DNA of 7,940 nucleotides from Nonomuraea sp. (GTDB taxonomy: Bacteria > Actinomycetota > Actinomycetes > Streptosporangiales > Streptosporangiaceae): NCBI GenBank assembly GCA_013362835.1, contig JABFVJ010000067.1, positions 1 through 7,940 on the forward strand, written 5' to 3'. Shown in pieces: positions 1 through 5,768 of the stretch. Each line of letters begins with the position of its first letter. Position 1 is the stretch's first letter. A program made the translations under genes and the position numbers. The notes below the pieces were generated by a model. The model ran no database searches and was not told the DNA's origin. It worked only from the letters and a program-made list of their open reading frames with translations.

Positions 1-34
1 TGCACGCTTGGTAACCCGGTGTGATGCACCGGCA

Positions 35-60
35 GACGGCGTCTCACACGAGACGCCGTC
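35..60. terminator. Perfect hairpin, probable bidirectional terminator
   Basis: GACGGCGTCTC (35-45) and GAGACGCCGTC (50-60) form a perfect 11-bp stem around the 4-nt loop ACAC. No T-tract follows on either strand. Stems without a U-tract are commonly proposed as terminators in actinobacteria. It lies beyond the 3' end of the minus-strand Fic-like gene. A plus-strand gene could end just upstream, since frames stop at 12-14 and 22-24, but too few codons are visible to identify one. A smaller hairpin, GGCCCT(74-79)/AGGGCC(85-90), follows. Confidence 0.6.
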
Positions 61-75
61 AGCTATGTGACCAGG

Positions 76-236
76 CCCTCAGCAAGGGCCGCCCCAAGGT
101 CCGCTCAGCCCCTCGACGAGCCCCGCCCAAGCTGTCCGCGAGGTCCGCTCCGGCGAACTTCCGCCAGGGCTTGCCGCGAGATCCGCTCAGACCCTCGGCG
201 AACCCGCGCCAGGAGCTCTCCGCAAGGTCCGCCAAG
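76..236. repeat. Degenerate tandem repeats, about 3.5 copies, 38-46 bp unit
   Basis: The core AGGTCCGCTCAG recurs as AGGTCCGCTCAG (97), AGGTCCGCTCCG (141), AGATCCGCTCAG (179) and AGGTCCGCCAAG (225), at spacings of 44, 38 and 46 bp. Between cores a second block recurs: CGACGAGC..CGCCCA, CGGCGAAC..CGCCAGG and CGGCGAAC..CGCCAGG, followed by CT..CCGC. A partial copy may begin near 76. Copies 2 and 3 are the closest pair. No open frame through the array looks like a protein, so I read it as intergenic repeat DNA downstream of the Fic-like gene. Function unknown. Confidence 0.6.
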
Positions 237-271
237 CCCGTCCGGGTGCGGAAAGGGGCAGGAAGGGCTGG

Positions 272-1051
272 TCAGCCGCGTTGCATCGCTTCGCAGATGG
301 CCGTCGTCTCCCGTACGCCCAGGCTTACCGCTGAGGCACAGTGCTGTACCCAGTGGCCCACACCCTCCGGAGTCCCGCCCAGGTACGCCCGAAGCGCCTC
401 CGCGTACGGCAGCTCCAGATGCCCCACCTCCACCGCGACCAGCGACTTCGGATCCAGCCCGTACTCCACGAGCGTCAACCGGGCGGCCGCCCGCGCCACT
501 ACCCCGTCGCACGTACCGAACGGCCGGACCACGGCGAGCTCGGCGTGCACCACGGCGGCGAGCACGATCGCAGGAGCCTTGCCCGCCCCCTCCAGCAGCC
601 TGAGCAGCGCCTCCATGCGTACCGCGGCCTCCTGCGCACCGGGCGCGGGACCGAGGCCGAGGGGGTCGGGGGCGGAGTCGTCCGTACGGGGACGGCCCAG
701 CGCGGCCTGGTCGGCGAGCCCCGCGGCGGCCACGGTGTGCAGGCGGGCGAGCACCTGCCTCGGTGCCTTGCGCCAGGTCGGACCGAGCCGGCCCATCTCC
801 GCGGACGCGCGCAGCGCCCCCTGCACCAGCGGATCGTGCACCTCGTCGCGGCGCAGCGCGTCGAGCGGCACGTCCACCCCCTCGACGGCGGCCGAGGCGC
901 GGGCGCCGCGCAGGGACGACTCGGTGGACACCGCCGGGCTCGCGCGGCGCAGGACACGATGCCGGTAGAGCCGGTCGACGGCCTGCCGCGCCTCGTCCAC
1001 CGCGTCGGACACGCCGGGGAACCGCGCGATGACGGCCAATGGGTCACTCAC
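272..1051 (-). CDS. Degenerate Fic-domain protein (catalytic motif lost)
   Basis: The protein has 259 residues when started at the GTG at 1049-1051. I prefer this start because the N-terminus then reads MSDPLAVIARFPGV and a TAAGGT -10 hexamer lies 8 nt upstream. The upstream ATG at 1130-1132 would add 27 basic, low-complexity residues. Residues 169-190 align with the Fic core helix and loop: VHAELAVVRPF then GTCDGVVAR. Against the canonical HPFxDGNGRxxR, the catalytic His is Arg176, the acidic residue Thr180, Gly is Cys181, Asn is Asp182 and the first Arg is Val184; only P177, F178, G183 and R187 survive. Residues 53-58 (SAAVEG) fit the (S/T)xxxE(G/N) pattern of the Fic inhibitory helix. AMPylation by the usual mechanism is therefore unlikely. 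From memory, Streptomyces has similar proteins beside acs, often loosely annotated as oxidoreductases; I see no nucleotide-binding Rossmann motif to support that name. It is cytoplasmic, with no signal peptide, and divergent from acs. A structural or regulatory role is possible but unproven. Confidence 0.82.
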   Translation of the reverse strand: MSDPLAVIARFPGVSDAVDEARQAVDRLYRHRVLRRASPAVSTESSLRGARASAAVEGVDVPLDALRRDEVHDPLVQGALRASAEMGRLGPTWRKAPRQVLARLHTVAAAGLADQAALGRPRTDDSAPDPLGLGPAPGAQEAAVRMEALLRLLEGAGKAPAIVLAAVVHAELAVVRPFGTCDGVVARAAARLTLVEYGLDPKSLVAVEVGHLELPYAEALRAYLGGTPEGVGHWVQHCASAVSLGVRETTAICEAMQRG

Positions 1052-1075
1052 GGAAACCGACCTTACCCGCGGGTA
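1052..1075 (-). promoter_or_regulatory. Putative leaderless promoter with overlapping palindrome
   Basis: Read on the minus strand, TAAGGT (1065-1060) is a good actinobacterial -10 hexamer (TAnnnT) and sits 8 nt before the GTG start at 1051. A perfect 12-bp palindrome, TACCCGCGGGTA (1064-1075), overlaps its upstream edge. No recognisable -35 hexamer is present. The AAGG inside the hexamer could instead act as a weak Shine-Dalgarno, so the leaderless reading is an inference. Confidence 0.4.
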
Positions 1076-1187
1076 CACAGTGCCTTCCTTCCGCCCCGCC
1101 CATGGACCGGACCGCCGGGCTTTATGCGCCACGGAGGCCCCCGCATTTCCGGCTCGGCGCCGACCCGCATATTCTCTTGATTTCAGG

Positions 1188-1215
1188 ATGACAACAGTTC
1201 AATTGCGTTTGTCAT
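1188..1215. promoter_or_regulatory. Inverted repeat ATGACAA-N14-TTGTCAT in the acs divergent spacer
   Basis: A perfect 7-bp inverted repeat has arms 1188-1194 and 1209-1215, 21 bp apart start to start (about two helical turns), in an unusually AT-rich patch of the spacer. Read on the minus strand the left arm contains TTGTCA, followed 17 nt later by TATGCG (1171-1166), a possible but poor minus-strand promoter. The right arm has no -10 at suitable spacing for acs. It is best described as a candidate operator; I cannot name the regulator. Confidence 0.35.
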
Positions 1216-1256
1216 GCGACCTGAATAATCGGCCCGCACCCCACGCGAATCGGTAC

Positions 1257-1272
1257 AGACCTGTCTAGACCT
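1257..1272. promoter_or_regulatory. AGAC/GTCT half-site cluster upstream of acs
   Basis: AGACCT occurs at 1257-1262 and again at 1267-1272, exactly 10 bp apart. Between them GTCT (1263-1266) makes an AGAC-CT-GTCT dyad with the first copy and the perfect palindrome GTCTAGAC (1263-1270) with the second. Three phased half-sites 73 bp before the acs start could be a regulator binding site. No family assignment is made, and chance occurrence cannot be excluded. Confidence 0.3.
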
Positions 1273-1331
1273 CTTGTGTGCGGAGGCCGTGAGCTGGTGA
1301 AGTGGGACACGACCTATCCAACCTGGCCATA

Positions 1332-1338
1332 GAAGGAG
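1332..1338 (+). promoter_or_regulatory. Ribosome binding site of acs
   Basis: GAAGGAG lies 6 nt before the GTG at 1345. It is the strongest Shine-Dalgarno in the window and fixes the acs start at this GTG, even though an open frame in another phase begins upstream. Confidence 0.85.
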
Positions 1339-1344
1339 CACGAA

Positions 1345-3318
1345 GTGGCCCCGGAGACCCCTGGCAACGAGACCCAGGCGCTGTCCAACCTGCTGCAGGA
1401 GAACCGCCGGTTCGCACCACCGGCCGACCTGGCGGCGGCCGCGAACGTGACCGCTGCCGCATATACCGAGGCCGACGCCGACCGTCTCGCCTTCTGGGAG
1501 CGCGCGGCCGAGCGGCTGACCTGGGCCAGGCGGTGGGACACGACGCTGGAGTGGAACGCGCCGTTCGCGAAGTGGTTCGTCGGCGGCGAGCTCAACGTCG
1601 CCTACAACTGCGTCGACCGGCACGTCGAAGAGGGACGCGGCGACAAGGTCGCCTACCACTGGGAGGGCGAGCCGGAGGGCGACAGCCGTACGCTCACCTA
1701 CAACGACCTCAAGAGCGAGGTCAGCAAGGCCGCCAACGCGCTGCAGGAGCTCGGCGTGGGCAAGGGCGACCGGGTGGCCATCTACATGCCGATGATCCCC
1801 GAGCTGCCGATCGCGATGCTGGCCTGCGCCCGCATCGGCGCGATCCACTCGGTGGTGTTCGGCGGCTTCTCCTCGACCGCGCTGAAGAGCCGTATCGACG
1901 ACGCCGACGCCAAGCTCGTGATCACCGCCGACGGCGGCTACCGCAGGGGCAAGCCGAGCGCGCTCAAGCCGACCGTCGACGAGGCCGTCGCCGAGTGCCC
2001 GCAGGTCGAGAACGTCCTCGTCGTACGGCGTACCGGCCAGGACGTGAGCGTGGGCGAGAAGGACGTGTGGTGGCACGACCTGGTCGAGCGCCAGAGCGAC
2101 CAGCACACCCCGCAGCCCCACGACGCCGAGGACCCGCTGTACATCCTCTACACCAGCGGCACCACCGGAAAGCCCAAGGGCATCCTGCACACCACCGGCG
2201 GCTACCTCACCCAGACCGCCTGGACCCACAACGCGGTCTTCGACCTCAAGCCCGAGACCGACATCTACTGGTGCACGGCCGACATCGGCTGGGTGACCGG
2301 CCACTCCTACATCGTGTACGGCCCGCTCGCCAACGGCGCGACCAGCGTCATCTACGAGGGCACCCCGGACACCCCGCACCGCGGCCGGTTCTGGGAGATC
2401 GTGCAGAAGTACAAGGTCACGATCCTCTACACCGCCCCGACGGCGATCCGGACGTTCATGAAGTGGGGCGACGACATCCCCGCCAAGTACGACATGTCCA
2501 GCCTGCGCATCCTGGGCTCGGTCGGCGAGCCGATCAACCCCGAGGCCTACGTCTGGTACCGCGAGCACATCGGCCGCGACCGCTGCCCGGTCGTGGACAC
2601 CTGGTGGCAGACGGAGACCGGCGCCATCATGATCAGCCCGCTGCCCGGCGTCACCGCGGCCAAGCCGGGCGCCGCGATGCGTCCGCTGCCGGGCATCACC
2701 GCCGACGTGGTCGACGACCAGGGCAACAGCGTGCCCAACGGCGGCGGCGGCTTCCTCGTGGTGCGCGACCCGTGGCCGGCGATGCTCCGTACGATCTGGG
2801 GCGACGACCAGCGTTACATCGACACGTACTGGTCGCGGTTCGAGGGCATGTACTTCCCCGGCGACGGCGCGAAGAAGGACGAGGACGGCGACCTGTGGCT
2901 GCTCGGCCGCGTCGACGACGTCATGCTCGTCTCCGGCCACAACATCTCCACCACCGAGGTGGAGAGCGCGCTGGTCAGCCACCCGAAGGTGGCCGAGGCG
3001 GCCGTCGTCGGCGCGACCGACCCGGTGACCGGCCAGGCCATCGTGTCGTTCGTGATCCTGCGCGGCGGCGCGGAGGAGAACGACGACATCGCCTCCGACC
3101 TGCGCGACCACGTGTCCAAGACGCTCGGCCCGATCGCCAAGCCGCGGCAGATCCTGGTCGTGCCCGAGCTGCCCAAGACCCGCTCCGGCAAGATCATGCG
3201 CCGCCTCCTGCGCGACGTGGCGGAGAACCGCAGCATCGGCGACGTCACCACGCTGGCCGACAGCACGGTGATGAACCTGATCTCGGAGAAGCTCCCCTCG
3301 GCCAAGTCGGAGGACTGA
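1345..3318 (+). CDS. acs: Acetyl-CoA synthetase (AMP-forming)
   Basis: This 657-residue enzyme is full length for Acs (about 650). It activates acetate with ATP to acetyl-AMP and then forms acetyl-CoA, in the cytoplasm. Visible ANL-superfamily landmarks, in order: the phosphate loop [11 protein letters not shown] (269-279); GSVGEPIN (391-398); DTWWQTETG (418-426), whose Trp closes the small acyl pocket in Acs; [20 protein letters not shown] (503-522) leading into hinge GRVDDV (521-526); and the C-terminal [11 protein letters not shown] (610-620). In the last motif Lys616 is the catalytic lysine that acetyltransferases modify in characterised Acs enzymes, so control by reversible lysine acetylation is likely but inferred. 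The SGH motif reads SGHNIS, with Asn533 where enterobacterial Acs has Arg. The gene stands alone between a divergent Fic-like gene and a strong terminator. Product identification is secure. Confidence 0.98.
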   Translation: MAPETPGNETQALSNLLQENRRFAPPADLAAAANVTAAAYTEADADRLAFWERAAERLTWARRWDTTLEWNAPFAKWFVGGELNVAYNCVDRHVEEGRGDKVAYHWEGEPEGDSRTLTYNDLKSEVSKAANALQELGVGKGDRVAIYMPMIPELPIAMLACARIGAIHSVVFGGFSSTALKSRIDDADAKLVITADGGYRRGKPSALKPTVDEAVAECPQVENVLVVRRTGQDVSVGEKDVWWHDLVERQSDQHTPQPHDAEDPLYILYTSGTTGKPKGILHTTGGYLTQTAWTHNAVFDLKPETDIYWCTADIGWVTGHSYIVYGPLANGATSVIYEGTPDTPHRGRFWEIVQKYKVTILYTAPTAIRTFMKWGDDIPAKYDMSSLRILGSVGEPINPEAYVWYREHIGRDRCPVVDTWWQTETGAIMISPLPGVTAAKPGAAMRPLPGITADVVDDQGNSVPNGGGGFLVVRDPWPAMLRTIWGDDQRYIDTYWSRFEGMYFPGDGAKKDEDGDLWLLGRVDDVMLVSGHNISTTEVESALVSHPKVAEAAVVGATDPVTGQAIVSFVILRGGAEENDDIASDLRDHVSKTLGPIAKPRQILVVPELPKTRSGKIMRRLLRDVAENRSIGDVTTLADSTVMNLISEKLPSAKSED

Positions 3319-3331
3319 TCAGCCGAACGTG

Positions 3332-3368
3332 ATGAGGCGCGTGCCCGGAACCCGGGCATGCGCCTCAT
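3332..3368 (+). terminator. Strong hairpin terminator after acs
   Basis: ATGAGGCGCGTGCCCGG (3332-3348) pairs with CCGGGCATGCGCCTCAT (3352-3368). This gives a 17-bp stem with a single G:T (G:U in RNA) at 3341/3359 and a 3-nt loop. It begins 13 nt after the acs stop and is followed by GCGTTT, a weak T-tract. It should end acs transcription and separate acs from the next operon. Confidence 0.85.
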
Positions 3369-3386
3369 GCGTTTCCACCCGGCGGC

Positions 3387-3421
3387 GTTATCGTGGGTGA
3401 TCGGGTAGTTCTGGGAGTAAC
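3387..3421 (+). promoter_or_regulatory. Four phased GTnnn half-sites upstream of the membrane-protein operon
   Basis: GTTAT (3387), GTGAT (3397), GTTCT (3408) and GTAAC (3417) are spaced 10, 11 and 9 bp apart, so they lie on one helical face. The array resembles the direct-repeat GTnAC-type boxes used by OmpR-family actinobacterial regulators such as MtrA and GlnR, but only the last copy is a good match. It is a weak candidate. Confidence 0.22.
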
Positions 3422-3450
3422 ACAGCGTCCGAGCCGCCAGTACGGGATGT

Positions 3451-3479
3451 TTGACACGGCCACCAGGCCCCGATAGGAG
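3451..3479 (+). promoter_or_regulatory. Possible promoter and ribosome binding site of the holin-family operon
   Basis: TTGACA (3451-3456) matches a sigma-70 type -35 exactly. Seventeen nt later is TAGGAG (3474-3479), a poor -10 lacking the final T. AGGAG (3475-3479) lies 6 nt before the ATG at 3486 and is clearly a good Shine-Dalgarno. The RBS is reliable and fixes the start. The promoter is doubtful because the only available -10 coincides with the RBS. Confidence 0.4.
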
Positions 3480-3485
3480 ACGTTC

Positions 3486-3926
3486 ATGCCGCAGACTCCC
3501 GAGGAAGAATCCCTGGGCTCGCTGGTCGCCCAGGCGAGCAGTCACATCTCTGACCTGGTCCGCTCCGAGATCGAGCTGGCCAAGGCCGAGTTCAGGTTCG
3601 ACGCCAAGCGCGTGGGCACGGCCGCGGGGCTGTTCGCCGCCGCCGCCTTCATGGCGCACCTGTGCCTGATCCTCGCCTCGTTCACGATCGCGTACGTGCT
3701 CGCCCAGTGGCTGCCCAACTGGCTGGCCTTCCTCATCGTCACCGTCTTCTACCTGGTGGCCGCGGGTCTGCTGGTGCTGATCGGGGTGCGCAGGCTGAAG
3801 GGCCTGGCCGGGATGAGGCGTACGGCCCGTTCGATCAAGGGGCTCAAGGAGATCGCCACGCCGGAGGAGCAGACGCTTCCCGTGCCGAGCCCGGACACCC
3901 GGCCGGTGAGCCGTGATGGCACCTGA
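3486..3926 (+). CDS. Phage-holin-family (DUF1469-type) two-helix membrane protein
   Basis: This is a 146-residue protein. A soluble amphipathic N-terminus (about 1-42; SLGSLVAQASSHISDLVRSE then IELAKAEFR) is typical of the actinobacterial 'phage holin family' or DUF1469 proteins. Two hydrophobic segments follow, about 44-73 and 77-101, separated by a short QWLPN turn, then a basic, Arg/Lys-rich tail (102-120) and a Pro-rich end. The N- and C-termini are probably both cytoplasmic. The holin name reflects only sequence-family similarity; no lysis genes are nearby, and a housekeeping envelope role is more likely. It is first in an operon with the downstream hydrolase, whose start overlaps its last 11 nt. 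Its place after acs matches Rv3669 of M. tuberculosis, from memory. Confidence 0.88.
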   Translation: MPQTPEEESLGSLVAQASSHISDLVRSEIELAKAEFRFDAKRVGTAAGLFAAAAFMAHLCLILASFTIAYVLAQWLPNWLAFLIVTVFYLVAAGLLVLIGVRRLKGLAGMRRTARSIKGLKEIATPEEQTLPVPSPDTRPVSRDGT

Positions 3927-4836
3927 CGAGACGGTCGTCCAGATCCCCGGGCCGTGGACCCACCGGGCGGTCCACGCGGGCGGCACCCGCTTCCACGTCG
4001 TGGAGGCCGGCGAGGGGCCGCTGGTCCTGCTGCTGCACGGGTTCCCGCAGTTCTGGTGGACCTGGCGCCACCAGCTCACCTCGCTCGCGGCGGCGGGCTA
4101 CCGCGCGGTCGCGGCCGACCTGCGCGGCTACGGCGGCAGCGACAAGCCGCCGCGCGGCTACGACCTGCCCACCCTGGCCGCCGACGCGACGGGCCTGATC
4201 CGCGCGCTCGGCGAGACCGGGGCGGTCGTGGTCGGCCACGACTGGGGCGGCCTGCTGGCCTGGACGATGGCCGTGCTCGACCCCAAGTGCGTGCGCCGGC
4301 TGGTCACGGTGTCGTCGCCGCATCCGCTGCGGATGCGCGCCGCGCTGGTGACCGACCCGTTCGGCCAGCTCAGGGCGAGCAGGCGGGCGCTCGGCTACCA
4401 GCTTCCGCTGCTGCCCGAACGCCGGCTCACCCGCCACGACGCCGCCCAGGTGGGCAGGATGCTGGCCGAGTGGTCGCGTCCCGGCTGGCCCGACGCGGAG
4501 ACCGCGCGCACCTACCGCGAGGCGTTCAGGATCCCCGCGGTGGCCCACTCCGCGCTGGAGTACCACCGCTGGTTCGGGCGTTCCCAGCTCAGGCCCGACG
4601 GCCGCCGCTACGCGCGGGCCATGCGTACCGAGGTGGAGGCGCCGACGCTGCACCTGCACGGCGCGCTCGACCCGCGCGTGCTGCCGCGCACCGCCCAGGG
4701 CTCCAGCCGGTACGTCGCCGCCCCCTACCGCTGGCGGCTGTTCGAAGGAGCGGGCCACTTCCCGCACGAAGAGATCCCCGACGTGTTCGACACCGAGCTG
4801 CTCGGCTGGCTGGCCGACCCCGAGCCCGACCGATGA
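3916..4836 (+). CDS. Alpha/beta hydrolase, epoxide-hydrolase-like (EphE-like)
   Basis: The protein has 306 residues from the ATG at 3916; GGTGAG (3905-3910) gives a better spacing to it than to the GTG at 3913. It has the alpha/beta-hydrolase layout of epoxide hydrolases and haloalkane dehalogenases: oxyanion motif HGFPQFWWTW (41-50), DLRGYGGSDKP (68-78), nucleophile elbow GHDWGG (107-112) with Asp109 as nucleophile, acid Asp252 in GALDPR, and His281 in GAGHFPHEE. The cap domain spans about 135-235. Tyr161 in YQLP fits the first epoxide-polarising Tyr, but the second Tyr position, in the LxxYR-type motif, appears to be His217 (LEYHRW). Water-mediated hydrolysis of an ester-enzyme intermediate is expected; the substrate is unknown. 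No signal peptide is present. It overlaps the membrane-protein gene by 11 nt, so translational coupling is likely, and occupies the position of ephE (Rv3670). Superfamily assignment is secure; epoxide specificity is not. Confidence 0.9.
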   Translation: MAPDETVVQIPGPWTHRAVHAGGTRFHVVEAGEGPLVLLLHGFPQFWWTWRHQLTSLAAAGYRAVAADLRGYGGSDKPPRGYDLPTLAADATGLIRALGETGAVVVGHDWGGLLAWTMAVLDPKCVRRLVTVSSPHPLRMRAALVTDPFGQLRASRRALGYQLPLLPERRLTRHDAAQVGRMLAEWSRPGWPDAETARTYREAFRIPAVAHSALEYHRWFGRSQLRPDGRRYARAMRTEVEAPTLHLHGALDPRVLPRTAQGSSRYVAAPYRWRLFEGAGHFPHEEIPDVFDTELLGWLADPEPDR

Positions 4837-4852
4837 GGAAGCCCCCCGAGCG

Positions 4853-5296
4853 ATGAGAGACCGCGACCCCCAGGGCAAGCCGCGCAACGCCAGGCCACGC
4901 GACGCGTACGGCAGGCCGCTCCCCTACGGCTCGCCCGGCGTCGACCGGGTCCCCGACGACTACGCGCCGACCACCGAGCAGGCGCTGGCCGACGGGCGGC
5001 GATTCCTGCGCGAAGGGCGGCCGTTCCACGCCCACGAGGTCTTCGAGGGCCGCTGGAAGTGCGCTCCCGAGGAGGAGCGGGAGCTGTGGCAGGGGCTCGC
5101 GCAGATCTGCGTCGGGCTGACGCACCTGCAGCGCGGCAACGGGCGCGGCGCGGTGACCCTCTTCAGCCGCGGCGCGGCCAGGGCGCAGGCCTTCGGCGGC
5201 GCGTACGACGCGGTCGGCAAGGCCGCGACCGGCCTGACCCAGGACAGCGACCCCGGCCAGGCCATCGCCCTGATCCTCGACAGGCTGCCCGCCTAG
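4853..5296 (+). CDS. DUF309 family protein
   Basis: The protein has 147 residues. The DUF309 signature is clear: FHAHEVFEGRWK (58-69; His59, His61, Glu62, Glu65 and Trp68), ELWQGLAQICVGLTHLQRGN (77-96; His91, Asn96) and GAVTLFSRGAAR (99-110). The clustered His/Glu residues on helices suggest a small helical bundle, possibly metal-binding, but the biochemical function of the family is unknown to me. The first 40 residues are Arg/Pro-rich and look disordered. A GAGGAAG element (4835-4841) overlapping the previous stop codon sits 11 nt before the ATG, slightly far for a Shine-Dalgarno. It follows the hydrolase by 16 nt and is probably the last gene of the operon. It converges on the secreted SH3-like gene with only 33 bp between them and no convincing terminator. 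Confidence 0.88.
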   Translation: MRDRDPQGKPRNARPRDAYGRPLPYGSPGVDRVPDDYAPTTEQALADGRRFLREGRPFHAHEVFEGRWKCAPEEERELWQGLAQICVGLTHLQRGNGRGAVTLFSRGAARAQAFGGAYDAVGKAATGLTQDSDPGQAIALILDRLPA

Positions 5297-5329
5297 GCAT
5301 GCCCTGAGAATCACGGCGCGAGACAGGCT

Positions 5330-5662
5330 CTAGCAGGCGCCGATACCCCCGCTTCCTGAGGTCGACACCTGGCTGAAGTGGATGTAGGCCCGCTCCCGCG
5401 TCTGCTGTCCGAGGAAGAGCCGGTACCAGCGGTTGTCCCCGTTGGACGAACCGCCACGCACCCAACAGCTCGGGTTGATGCGCGTCCCTGTGTAACAGAT
5501 GTCGATGACGTTGGGACGCCCCGTGTAGGGAGAGCTGCGGATGTTGGCGTCGTACCGGCAGGTGAACGTCATGGCGCTGGCGGTGCCGGCCGATGCGGGC
5601 ACCGCGGTGACCAGGAGGGTTCCCGCCATCGTCGCCAGGATGCAGGTGAGTCCGAACTTCAT
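5330..5662 (-). CDS. Small secreted SH3-like protein
   Basis: The protein has 110 residues from the second of two adjacent ATGs; AAGGGA lies about 5 nt before it but only 2 nt before the first. The N-terminus MKFGLTCILATMAGTLLVTA followed by VPASA, GTASA is a Sec signal peptide, with cleavage likely after Ala25 or Ala30. The roughly 80-residue mature part resembles a bacterial SH3 domain: ANIRSSPYTG (39-48), VIDICYTGTRI (52-62), WVRGG (67-71), NRWYRLF (77-83) and RAYIHFSQV (91-99). Cysteines at 35, 56, 66 and the very last residue 110 could form two disulfides outside the cell. Bacterial SH3 domains often bind peptidoglycan or cell-wall peptides, but nothing here proves a ligand. It lies downstream of marP on the same strand with a 106-bp gap, so it may have its own promoter. 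I do not recognise a named family. Confidence 0.75.
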   Translation of the reverse strand: MKFGLTCILATMAGTLLVTAVPASAGTASAMTFTCRYDANIRSSPYTGRPNVIDICYTGTRINPSCWVRGGSSNGDNRWYRLFLGQQTRERAYIHFSQVSTSGSGGIGAC

Positions 5663-5680
5663 CATCGTCCCTTCGGCTGC

Positions 5681-5698
5681 GACAGGACCTCGCCTGTC
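5681..5698 (-). promoter_or_regulatory. Small hairpin in the leader of the secreted SH3-like gene
   Basis: GACAGG (5681-5686) and CCTGTC (5693-5698) pair as a 6-bp stem with a 6-nt loop, ending about 10 nt before the Shine-Dalgarno of the secreted-protein gene. It could be a minor leader structure or mRNA stabiliser. The rest of the 106-bp gap (5663-5768) contains an AT-rich patch (5727-5741) but no promoter or terminator I would defend. Confidence 0.25.
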
Positions 5699-5768
5699 TT
5701 CGTCTGGGGACGGTAGCCGGAGGCGCTTTTGATTCGTTATGGGCAGGCGTCCGACGTCGAGACAGCCG

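Noticed and set aside
1..24. 3' end of an upstream plus-strand gene
   Set aside because: Only four to seven codons precede the stops at 12-14 and 22-24, which is not enough to support a coding feature.
76..236. CRISPR-like array
   Set aside because: Repeats are imperfect, only about 12 bp are well kept, the spacing is 38-46 bp with related sequence in between, and no cas genes are visible.
21..968. Plus-strand open frames over positions 21-1180
   Set aside because: Ser/Arg/Pro-rich with no recognisable domain; the minus-strand Fic-like reading has coherent helices and family motifs.
1183..3111. Very long minus-strand open frame (about 640 codons) opposite acs
   Set aside because: Its composition (Val/Gly/Asp/Arg/His-rich, no motifs) is what the complement of GC-biased codons gives; acs on the other strand is unambiguous.
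1302..3332. Long plus-strand open frame overlapping acs in another phase
   Set aside because: The product is Arg/Pro/Gly/His-rich without any domain; it is a GC-bias shadow of acs.
3486..3926. Prophage or lysis cassette suggested by the holin-family name
   Set aside because: No endolysin, structural phage genes, integrase or attachment sites; the gene sits in a conserved housekeeping block.
2814..4079. Minus-strand open frame across the acs terminator and the holin-family gene
   Set aside because: It crosses a strong hairpin terminator and two good plus-strand genes, and its composition is not protein-like.
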